A stretch of DNA of 64,000 bases from Dugong dugon (Eukaryota > Chordata > Mammalia > Sirenia > Dugongidae): contig CM057469.1 in assembly GCA_030035585.1 (NCBI GenBank), forward strand, positions 66,667,501 through 66,731,500, written 5' to 3'. The translations under genes were made by a program, and so were the position numbers. This document shows positions 55,229 to 64,000 of this stretch, piece by piece. The notes under the pieces are model-generated. The model saw nothing but the letters and a program-made list of their open reading frames with translations, was not told where the DNA came from and ran no database searches. Position 1 is the first letter of the stretch, and every line of letters starts with the position of its first letter.

Positions 55229-55375
55229 TAGGGCCCTGGTGGCTCAGTGGTTAAGCGTTAGGCTGCTAACCAAAAGGTCTGCAGTTCGAACCCACCAGCC
55301 ACTCCTTGGAAACCCTATGGGGCATTTCTACCTATAGGATCGCTGTGAGTCAGAATCGACTCGACGGCAACGGGC
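55229..55375 (+). repeat. AfroSINE, short form
   Basis: Near-consensus copy ('gggccctggtggctcagtgg' to 'cgactcgacggcaacgggca'); flanked by gtttaagta on both sides. Among the least diverged copies here. Confidence 0.93.
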
Positions 55376-55481
55376 AATGTTTAAGTAAATCTTTTAAAGT
55401 TCTACATAAAAGTCATCATTACAAAACACTCCGTCAGGTTATAAGCATTCCGTCAATCTTTCAACTAAAAGTATAATAAAG

Positions 55482-55545
55482 GTACACGTGGGATCTCTAC
55501 GAGTCGGAATCGACTCCGCGGCACCTAACGACAACAGCAACAACA
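55482..55545 (+). repeat. AfroSINE/RTE 3' end fragment
   Basis: 'cgagtcggaatcgactccgc' followed by an ACA-rich tail. Confidence 0.8.
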
Positions 55546-56072
55546 CACTATTCTGAGATGAATGTAAAGGTAAGAAAAAATATGGCAATTCTATTGCAAC
55601 TAAAAACTATTTGCTACTTACATAAATCAGTAAGGGTTTTTGTTTATGTGGGGAGTTTCGCCATCAGATTTTAAAGAGGACTGGAATTAATACAAGAAAA
55701 ACAAGTCACAACCGACACCAAAACATCCCCATGATTCTGTTCTTCCTCAGCTGGTCACTACGAGGGTTGTGACAGGGAATGTACCTCTTAATGGCAACCG
55801 ACTAGGCGAGACCCAACAGGAGAAGATTGAGCCGAGGAGCCCAGAAGTCCGGTTTTCTGGTCCCGGCAGAGCCGTTCCTCTCTGGGGGGCCTCTTCGCCG
55901 CCGACCAGGAATTCCGGGGAGAGTAGGGGGACCGGAGCTCAGACCACCCATCCACACCGCAGCGGTCGTCCGCAGGAGAAGCACCTGCACTCTCCCTCAA
56001 GAACCCTCTCTTGGCTCCTCCGAGGGGTCCACCACCTCAGGGACCCCTCGAAGCCGCTCACACGTCACTCAC

Positions 56073-56104
56073 CAGCCGGCTGCCTGCTCCTGCAGAAGCC
56101 ACAA
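56073..56104 (-). other. KIF14: KIF14 exon 1, non-coding (3' end supported; start unknown)
   Basis: The donor GGCTG|GTGAGTG fixes the 3' boundary at 56073 and joins to exon 2 at 53833. The 5' end cannot be read from sequence; 56104 is only a minimum-extent guess just inside the CHR-like box. Non-coding: the ATG lies in exon 2. Confidence 0.65.
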
Positions 56105-56133
56105 TTTGAATGGCCGCCCCGTCTTCTGATTGG
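56105..56133 (-). promoter_or_regulatory. KIF14: CCAAT box, GC box and CHR-like element
   Basis: On the minus strand CCAAT (56133-56129) is followed by GGGGCGG and, three bases later, TTCAAA (56110-56105; TTTGAA on the plus strand). CCAAT plus a CDE-like GC element and CHR is the usual arrangement in G2/M genes controlled by NF-Y and the DREAM/MuvB complex, which fits a mitotic kinesin. The CHR is in reverse orientation, so this is a candidate only. Confidence 0.5.
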
Positions 56134-56399
56134 CTGCTAGAGGTCGTGTCGGGCGTCGCGCCTGGGCTTCCTCCCGCCCCCCGGAAGCGCCTGTGGTTGG
56201 GTTTCAGGTCGCTGGGTGTAAATGCTAGACCCGCCCCTCCCTCAGCTCCCAGGCAACGGGTTCCGCCACTCCCCGCCGACGCCGCTTTCTCGTAGGGTTT
56301 GGGCCCGTTTAATTCCGACTGGAGGAAGAAACGGAGGTCCGCGCTGCTGCGGACAACCTGCAAAAATGGTGTAGGGCAGTGATAGTGACACTCTTGTCG

Positions 56400-57137
56400 A
56401 TCTTTAAAATAAAAAAAATATAATCTATCCACCTTACATTGAAGACTTGACGTTGTAAAAATGACTATTTGCTCCTATGGCAAAGTAAATCATAATAACA
56501 CTTTCCTAGCATTTCCTATGCAGACATTTAGACAGGAATGACCCTAGAAGTCTTACATGCATTTTTTCATTTAAGCCTGAAAAATCTTATGAGGTAGATA
56601 TTAATATTATCCCCAGTTTACAGATGAGAAATTGAGATTTAGAATTAAGAAATGTGTGCAAGATTATACACACCAAATCGATAGCCAAGAGTACCCTAAA
56701 GCAACGCCATTACAAGATTTAACTCAATTTCAATCAGTATTCCAATAGGATTTTGAAACCTGACAATAAAAATACATTTCAAAAAATAATTAGAACAATG
56801 AGAAAGGCTCTATCCAAACAAATCATAAAGCAACAATATTAAAAAAAAAAAAAAAAAAAACCACACAAACAAGGAGTTAAAAGTGCACATAAAGGAAATA
56901 GAGAGACAAGACGTGACCCTGAACTATATAAAAAGGTTGAAAGGATGATAAGGGACTATTCTAAAACTCACTCTAAAAATTATTCTAAAACTTAATTAAA
57001 ATTAAGTTGTTAGAAAACTCTCAGAAAATAGAATATAATATTTGTCAGATCTATGGGGAAAACAATAATTCCGTTCAGAAGCAAAAAAAGATATTGCAAG
57101 AGAAAAGACTAACAAATTCAAATACTGTACATACAAA
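56400..57137. other. 5' flank with MIR fragment
   Basis: Holds a minus-strand MIR at about 56515-56690 ('gtttacagatgagaaattga'). The rest is AT-rich with no recognised gene. Confidence 0.55.
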
Positions 57138-57301
57138 TTTTGAAACCAAACCCTTTGCTGTGGAGTCAACTCAGACTCATAGTGACCCTATAGGACAGAG
57201 TAGAACTGCCCCATAGGGTTTTCACGGAGCGCTTGGTGAATTTGAATTGCTGACCTTTTGGTTAGCAGCTGAGTTCTTAACCACTGTGCCAGCAGGGCTC
57301 C
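57138..57301 (-). repeat. AfroSINE
   Basis: 'accaaaccctttgctgtgga' to 'gccagcagggctcc'; flanking aaattttgaaac and aaattttaaac suggest the target-site duplication. Confidence 0.93.
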
Positions 57302-57563
57302 AAAAATTTTAAACTTATATATAATTTAAAATAATAAAAATAAAAATATAACAAACCAGAAAAATATATTAAATATGAAAGGAGATGTAAAGACCTCTTT
57401 TAATTTTATAAGGAAAATAAGCTTATAAATAGAATAAGAAAATAAATGGAATATTAACGTAGAAAAAAGTATTTCACATAAAAAAAAGAATTCACACACA
57501 CAAAAAGATAATTCATAGAAAAATTGAATGCAAACACCTGAATATTAAATACAAGTAATAATT

Positions 57564-57758
57564 AAAACCAGCTGCTGTCCAGTCAACCCTGACTCAGAGC
57601 AACTCCAAGAGTAGAATTGTGCTCCATGGGGTTTTCAATGGTTGATTCTTCAGAAGATCACCAGGCCTTCCTTCTGAGGCACCTCTGAGTGTATTCAAAC
57701 CTTTCAACTTTCAGTTAGCAGCAGAGCATGTTAACTGTTTGCACCACCCAGGGACCTC
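57564..57758 (-). repeat. AfroSINE, long diverged form
   Basis: 'ctgctgtccagtcaaccctg' to 'ttgcaccacccagggacctc'. Confidence 0.9.
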
Positions 57759-58129
57759 TTACAACTACGAAGTAACTAAAGATAAAATTAAGAATTAAAT
57801 AGGACCAGACAATGCCTGGCCAACAGACCAGACCACACTTTTCCCCACCAGGCTGTTAGCCCAAGGTGGAGCAGGACCTAGTCTGGCCCATCCTTGATTC
57901 CCAATGCCTGGTGTGAAACCGTCATAGGACCTTCATATAACACTAGCCACACTTCCCTCTTCTTACTCTTGCTCTGTTAGAAGCTCCCAATTTAATTGCT
58001 TCCACAGGTTTAATACTCCACAGAAGCCAGGACCACCAGTGAGCCACCTCCAGGTTACACAAGAGGGATTTTGATCACTGAAGTGGCCTTCACTATTCAA
58101 TCCTGTCCACAGCTGACTAGTAGAAAGTG

Positions 58130-58470
58130 ACCTAATGTCTGGTTGCCTCAGGTTCCTCATCTGGAAATGGCAGACGATAACGCCACCCGCGCTGAAGAGT
58201 TGTAAAACCAAACTAAACCCATTGCCGTCAAGTTAATTCTGACTTATAGCGACCCTATAGGACAGAGTAGAACTTCCCCATAGAGTTTCCAAGGAACACC
58301 AGGTGTATTTGAACTGCCGACCATTTGGTTAGCAGCCGTAGCACTTAACCACTACGCCACCAGGGTTTCCTAAAGAGTTGCAGTGAGGATTAAATGAGAT
58401 AATGTATGCAAAGTGCTTAGCATAGGGCCAGGCACAGGATCAGTGCTCAATAAATGTTAGCTACTAAATT
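58130..58470 (+). repeat. MIR SINE split by an AfroSINE
   Basis: MIR parts 58130-58207 ('cctcaggttcctcatctgga') and 58370-58470 ('gaggattaaatgagataatg', 'gtgctcaataaatgttagct'). Confidence 0.88.
58208..58369 (-). repeat. AfroSINE inside MIR
   Basis: Short form; gaagagttg and aaagagttg flank it. Confidence 0.93.
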
Positions 58471-59028
58471 GCACATCCTAATGTAACTCTCCAAAGGACT
58501 GGAAATCCCTATTCAAGGCTAGTGCTGAAGAACTGGAGTCACACAATTTATCGGCTCTCTGTTATAATGATGATGGCTCATTTTATTATACGAAGGATGA
58601 GGATTATGATTTAATCCCTGGAAATAACTGAAAAGATGAAATAGTAATTCCTTTTGTAATGGACTTATACTCTGTTAAAAATCAGGAGAGAACAAAGAAA
58701 CACTATCTCTAAGGGGGAGCAATATGAATCTCCATTTTGCTCCAATTTGATTCAATTTTTTAGAATATCAGAAATGTTTTATGCTTTATGAAGGAAGAAA
58801 AGGAAAGGAATCTAGAAAATGCAGATTTGGCCAGCACAAGGTTCACAGGGTGAAAAACCAGACATTTCAGTGGACTTCAAGTCTCAGTTCCTCAGAGTCA
58901 GTGGTTAACATCCTGCCTGACTTTGGGGATACGACACCCTCCACAACAGCCCAAAGCAGCTAGCAGCATCAGAGCTCTGCTCTCCCACTGAGGCAGCAGG
59001 AGTGCTTTGTTATTGCCAACACACAACA

Positions 59029-59911
59029 GTTAAGCACTAGGCTGCTGACCAAAATGGTGTTGGTTTAAACCCACTGTTCGGCGCCTTGGGAAAAAGACCT
59101 GTCAATCTGCTTCCGTAAAGATCGATGTTGTTAGATGCTGTCGTGTTAGTTCCAACTCACAGCGACCCTACATACAACAGAACGAAACACTGCCTAGTAC
59201 TGTGCCATCCCCATGATCGCTGGCGTGCTTGAGCCCATTGTTGCAGCCACTGTGTCAATCCATCTCATCAAGGGTCTTCCTCTTTTTTGCTGACCCTCTA
59301 CTTGACCAGGCATAATGTCCTTCTCCAGGGACTGGTCTCTCCTGATAACATGTCCAAACAATGTGAGATGTAGTCTCACTATCCTTGCTTCTAAGGAGTA
59401 TTCTGGATGTACTTCCTCCAAGACAGATTTGTTCTGATTATGGTCTAGTAAATCCTATGGAGGAGCCTGGTAGTGCAGTGGCTAAGAGCTCGGCTACTAA
59501 CCAAAAGGTCAGCAGTTTGAATCCACCAGCCACTCCTTGGATACCCTATGGGGCTGTGCTACTCCGTCCTATAGGGCCACTATGAGTTGGAATTGACTCA
59601 GCGGCAAAGGGTTTGGTTTTTATTTTTATTTTTTTAAAAAACCCTATGGTGGCAGATTGGTTAAGCGCTCATCTGCTAGCTGAAAGTTTGGAGGTTTGAA
59701 CCTACCCAGCAGCTCTGTGGGAGAAAGACCTGGCAATTCACCTCCGTAAAGGTTAAAGCCTAGAGAACCTAGGGACAGTTGTACTCTGTCACATGGGGTC
59801 ACTATGAACTGAAATCTACTCAATGACACCTAACAACAATATGGCACGGTTCTACTCTGTCATATGGGGTCACTATGAGTTGAAAATGAGCTCGACGGCA
59901 CCTAACAACAA
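59029..59911 (+). repeat. Nested AfroSINE/RTE cluster
   Basis: A host SINE (parts 59029-59128, 59435-59460 and 59839-59911) is broken by a minus-strand RTE 3' fragment (59129-59434) and two plus-strand AfroSINEs (59461-59634 and about 59641-59838). Confidence 0.75.
59129..59434 (-). mobile_element. BovB/RTE LINE 3' end
   Basis: Minus-strand counterpart of 48350-48662: translates to [14 protein letters not shown] and [18 protein letters not shown]. 5'-truncated. Confidence 0.88.
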
Positions 59912-59964
59912 CATATTTCAAACTTGTTTTCAAATTTAACTCATTAAAATAATAATTTCTTTGG

Positions 59965-60060
59965 GAGATTAGAGTCAGAAGACCCGCTTACTGCTCAGAT
60001 TACTTTACCTGTCTGAGCCTTGGCTTCGTTACTTGTAAAACTCCTCGGAGATAATACATC
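59965..60060 (+). repeat. MIR fragment
   Basis: 'ttactttacctgtctgagcc', 'cgttacttgtaaaactcctc'. Confidence 0.65.
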
Positions 60061-60217
60061 AAGGATTGCTAGAAAAAACAAATTAGATACTATATGTGAA
60101 ACAATTTTAAAAGTGTAATACATTACAGTATACGAATTTAAGTTGATAAATGTTCTGACTGTATACAGTTAACACTCCAGTATTCCAGAGAATTAAAATT
60201 GGTAACGTATATGAAAG

Positions 60218-60413
60218 AAGCCCTGGTGGTGCAGTGGTTAAGCGCTCAGCTGCTAACCGAATAGTCAGCGGTTCGAACCCACCAGTTGCTCCAAGGGAGA
60301 ATGATGTGGCAATCTGCTTCCGTAAAGATTTACAGCTTTGGAAACCCTATGGGGCAGCTCTACTCTGGTCTACAGGGTTGCTGTGAGTCGGAATCGACTT
60401 GACGGCAATTGGA
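60218..60413 (+). repeat. AfroSINE, long form
   Basis: Close to consensus: 'aagccctggtggtgcagtgg' to 'tcgacttgacggcaattgga'. Confidence 0.94.
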
Positions 60414-61729
60414 GTGTTTGTGAAAATGCCAATGCCCAACACAACACGTTGCATGGAACGTGGAGACTCCATAAATGCGAGCTAAATCAGAAACAAGCGC
60501 ATGGTCAGTCTGCTAAGATAATTCCACCGATGATAATATCGTTTTCTTAATTTCCTATCTCCTTCACCACCAGCTGTAAACTTACCTTCATTTAAGCCCT
60601 TGTTTAGCTCTGGTCTCAAGAAACAGCTGTCCCTCCTGCTACCTATGGCCGCCGAACACCTGTGTCCTGGATTCATCTTCTCCATCTCCCCATGGACCTC
60701 CCTGCATCAAATATCCCCTATCTTCACTCCATCTTCAGCATCTCTCTCATTTGAAAAAATAAGAAAATACCCACCCACCCCCATCCTCTCTTTTTGCCCT
60801 GTTCCTCCAACTCTTTCTATCTAGCTCTCTTCACATCCAGTCTCCTCTTGAAGAGGGGTGTAGCAGGTCTAGAGGGGGCATGAGGCACGTTGGATTCACA
60901 TGGTATGGGCTGATCAGTCAACCCACACCCTGTTAGCCTGGGCAGCTGGAAGTGGTAGGGGCCAGAAGGAGACCACAAGACTGTGTCTGAAAGAAAATGC
61001 TGAGAAGTTAAGGCCATCATTAAGACCAAGGGGAAAGCAGGGACCATGAAGGAAACACAAAATGCCAGGATGGAGGAAACACAGGAATGGAGCTAAAGGA
61101 GAGGAACCAAGTGGGAATGGGGTAAGAGAGCCTAGGACTTTTTCCCTGAACAGAGCTGAAATGTTCTCAGCTCTTGGTCATTGAATGCCAACTTCAAGGT
61201 ATGTGGCTGGGTCAACCATGATAGGGACAAGGACAGGACACTCCTCCCTTTCAAGTTTCTTGAAGGCCAATATTCACTTTCTCTACTTCTTTATCCCTCC
61301 CTTCACTTCTTAGTTCACTGCCAGCTAACTTCTACCCCACTATTCCACAACTATTATAATAGCAAGAGTAAAGGAAGGTGTCATTCTGCTCCATGAGCTT
61401 CAACACTGAAGAGGCTTCTGCTTAACCTGTGGACACAGCCTCACCAACGTCACCAATAACCTCACTGCCAGATCCAATAAAAACTGCCCTTCAGTCCTTA
61501 TGTGACTTGACTTCACTGTAGCTGATAGCATGATGGGTCATCACTCCATTTTAAAGCATTTGACTCCTCTCTTGTTTTCTGAGGCACTCACTCTCTCTCC
61601 GGGGCTCCAGAGTCTCTGATCCATCCTTCTCAGCCTCATTTCATCACTCATTCTTCCAGTGAAATAAGGAGCTAGAGAATAAAGGGAAAGAAATTACCAA
61701 GTTTATTTTTTGGAAAAGTTGAATTTGAA
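60414..61729. other. 5' flank, no gene recognised
   Basis: Mixed sequence; 61370-61690 has L2-like phrases ('acttcactgtagctgatagc', 'gaggcactcactctctctcc'). No exon of an upstream gene was found on either strand. Confidence 0.4.
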
Positions 61730-61995
61730 GTCCCAGTGTAGATATCCAATTGGGTATATGCATATAATTGCTGGAGCTCTGCAGCCATTTTTGGACCATG
61801 AGGACAAAGATTACACCATAGGCATGGAGGAGTAGGGAATTGGAAGGATCCTAGATCCCCAGTGACAAGGAGTTCCCTATCAAACTTGGATTGCTCACTT
61901 ACTGACTTCTTTTACATAATACAGAAATAAACTTCTCTTTTTAAAAGCCACTTATTTGGATTTTCTGTTTTTGAAGCCTAATTGTAACTGGTTAA
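61730..61995 (+). repeat. LTR-like interspersed repeat
   Basis: Related to 925-1245: 'gcagccatttttggaccatg', 'acagaaataaacttctcttt', 'ttttgaagcctaattgtaac'. Confidence 0.45.
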
Positions 61996-62690
61996 ACTCC
62001 TATTACCTACAAAATACAGTTCAAACATAACTTTAAAAGCCCCCATAACAGGGCCCCTACTTACATTTCCACTTTATTTCTTGCCACAGCCTTTCATCCC
62101 TAATCTTTTGAAGTTTATTCTCAGCAATTTCAAATCTCTTGTACATCTCTGAACACACCTCGATGTCTTTGCGTAGGCCTTTTGTTCCTCACATAAGTGG
62201 ACAGGGAGCAGATTCCCTCTACCTACTTTTACCCTCCATGAATTGGAGTCTCTGCAGACTCCCACCTAGGCAAGACAGTTTTCTAGAAGTTCTGCAACAT
62301 GAACAAGACTGATAACTGATGTGCTGTGAGCTTAGCAAAGCCTATCCCAAATAATCCAGAGTAATTCTGAAAATAAAAGCACATATATATTTTTTAAATC
62401 CACCAGAGGGAGACAAACTGAAAGAAAACACATAGAAAGAATTGAGAAGTGGAACAGGCACATTGGAAGCATTTTAGGTTACATAAGATTTGAAGAAAAA
62501 TTAGTAACTCATGCCAGTTAATGGTCTCTCAGACTATTAATCTATTACTGTTTAATTTCTTATTTAATTATTAGAATTTTGGATGTATTTTCCTGCTTTG
62601 TAGGTGGTTGTATTTAGCTGCATTTGGGGTTCACAACAGAAAAGTGCAATAGGACTATGGAAGTGCATACTTTTAAAGTCCAAAGGACAA
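61996..62690. other. 5' flank, nothing recognised
   Basis: No repeat or gene I can name. Confidence 0.4.
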
Positions 62691-62694
62691 AGGG

Positions 62695-62832
62695 GAAGTT
62701 GTGGTGAAGTGGTAAGAGCACTGCTTGAATTCCAGCTGTGGCTCTGTCACAACTTAATGGTGGGACTACAGGTAAGTCACCTTATTACAGTATCCTCACC
62801 TATGAAACCAAGTTACTGGATTAAACAAGCAT
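62695..62832 (+). repeat. MIR fragment
   Basis: 'gtggtgaagtggtaagagca', 'cagctgtggctctgtcacaa', 'ctacaggtaagtcaccttat'. Confidence 0.75.
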
Positions 62833-62844
62833 AGGTAGCAATTA

Positions 62845-63030
62845 AGGAGTACTGGTGGCACAAACGGTTAAGCTCTCAAAAGGTTGGAGGTTTGAACCCA
62901 CTCAGCGGCTTCAAGGGAGAAAGATCTGGCAATTCGCTGCCATAAAGATTACAGCCAAGAGAACCTTATGGGGCAGTTCTACTCTGTCATTACAGTTGGA
63001 ATCAACTCAGTGGCACCTAATGACAATAAC
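62845..63030 (+). repeat. AfroSINE with target-site duplication
   Basis: Perfect 12-bp direct repeat aggtagcaatta at 62833-62844 and 63031-63042; long form. Confidence 0.95.
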
Positions 63031-63042
63031 AGGTAGCAATTA

Positions 63043-64000
63043 CTGAGCACAATATATGTCAGATACATAAAACGCATGACCATAAAGGCAGCTGAAAATC
63101 TGTCATATCTTGTATTTTCTTTCTCTAAATTCTAGTACATGATAGACCATGAGTCTTGAAAGGATACACCACTGATTTGCTTGTGCTTTCTGATTTTGTC
63201 TGTTCAATGAACTCTTTATGAATTCAGTTGTGATCACTCAGCAACACAACCTAAACACATTTAGCAACACTGCCAATAATTTTAAAAGAAATAATTATAT
63301 CAGGCTTGCAATCCTTTTCTAATGTAAAAAGAAAATAACTCCAGGATTACTAAATGCCCAGAAAGCTCTTTTTCTCTTTGAAGCATGCTGGTTTCATTCC
63401 AGAGAAGATTAGGAAGATTTAAAAACCCTTGTCAGCCCCAAAGCCTACTGGGTAACCTATTTTTACATAAAGGAAGCTCTAGGATTCACTTAGGAAGACT
63501 AATTTTTTAAAAGCCAGGTTGGACCTTCTTCTCACTGTGCTTTGATAACATGGCCCAAGGTAATTTTGAAAATATTGCTGACTCCTCCAGGCTATTTCTC
63601 CAGAATTGTAGCGGTTTTCCTAAGATGGAGGATGTAAGAGCTTAGAGTCACTTACCTTTCAACAAGTTTAAACAGGAATATTAGATGGTCTCAGGATGCT
63701 GGGTGTGTACAAATCATTCAGCTGTCCTTATTAACCCCCAAATAGTCTGTAACTTCATTTTGTTTTAATTGGCAAATTTCTGTTTAAATAGTATAAGTCT
63801 CTTGTCTAGAATGATACACATTTGTTTTTGTAATAAATTTTTTAGTTTGTGTATTCGTGTAATTCTGTTTTCTAAAAAAAAACGTTAAAAAGTTTGTGCC
63901 AGATAATTGCTTCTTCATATTTATGGTTATAAAAGGGCAACTGCCAAGTAAGAAGCCACCTGGCTTGCAAGAATGCTATACATCATATCAGTCTTTCCAG
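63043..64000. other. 5' flank, nothing recognised
   Basis: AT-rich; no coding exon or named repeat. It could include the 3' UTR of an upstream gene, but the sequence gives no support. Confidence 0.35.

Larger units (their letters stand above)
55780..56350. promoter_or_regulatory. KIF14: CpG island over KIF14 exon 1
   Basis: GC-rich, CpG-dense stretch in otherwise AT-rich DNA, spanning the exon 1 donor and the upstream promoter. Overlapping open frames on both strands come from the base composition. Confidence 0.9.

Noticed and set aside
55769..56432. Several overlapping open frames of 60-124 residues at the CpG island on both strands
   Set aside because: They overlap each other in different frames, are Pro/Arg/Ser/Gly-rich as expected from GC content, and match no protein I know.
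56400..64000. A downstream part of DDX59, the neighbour upstream of KIF14 in human
   Set aside because: I looked for helicase C-terminal motifs on the minus strand and saw none; the gene may lie beyond the right edge.
1..64000. CRISPR arrays, operons, riboswitches, bacterial-type terminators
   Set aside because: Intron-containing vertebrate DNA with SINEs and LINEs; the tandem repeats seen are microsatellites, duplications or transposon-internal units.

Overview
This is mammalian nuclear DNA, most likely from an afrotherian (elephant, sirenian or hyrax relative). About 27 pieces of an AfroSINE-type tRNA-derived SINE are scattered on both strands. A full-length but dead BovB/RTE LINE shares its 3' end with them. 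Old eutherian repeats (MIR, L2, L1M, MER5A) fill much of the rest. I cannot tell the species from sequence alone.

The only protein-coding gene I can support is KIF14, a mitotic and cytokinetic kinesin-3-like motor, on the minus strand. Its CpG-island promoter and non-coding first exon lie near 56.1 kb. The start codon is at 53714. I placed 24 coding exons (exons 2-25 in my numbering) by matching codon phase and splice sites. They form one uninterrupted frame of 1352 codons: basic N-terminal region, kinesin motor (P-loop, switch I, switch II), first coiled coil, FHA domain, second coiled coil, and much of the C-terminal region. The gene runs off the left edge, so roughly the last 290 residues (judged from the human length) are outside.

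Layout on the + strand: 1-1771 intron 25, repeats; 1772-5280 exons 25-23; 5281-11820 a repeat-rich intron with a nested hAT-like element and an inverted repeat; 11821-26256 exons 22-15, with L1-type 3' ends, SINEs, MER5A and MIR between them; 26302-30543 a nearly perfect 2.12-kb tandem duplication just upstream of exon 15; 31-32.5 kb an old L1; 33014-42606 exons 14-5; 44.9-48.9 kb an L2 split by the 3.2-kb RTE; 49773-53833 exons 4-2; 55.8-56.4 kb the CpG island. From 56.4 to 64 kb the flank holds only repeats; no exon of a neighbouring gene was recognised.

I found no evidence of a new biological system. The items most worth a second look are the 2.12-kb duplication beside exon 15, a GC-AG intron inside the motor domain, two short elements that share terminal inverted repeats, a hAT-like element with an L1-type insertion inside it, and a SINE-within-SINE nest. 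Positions of interspersed repeats are good to about 5-20 bases unless target-site duplications are given; family names come from recognition, not from a database search.
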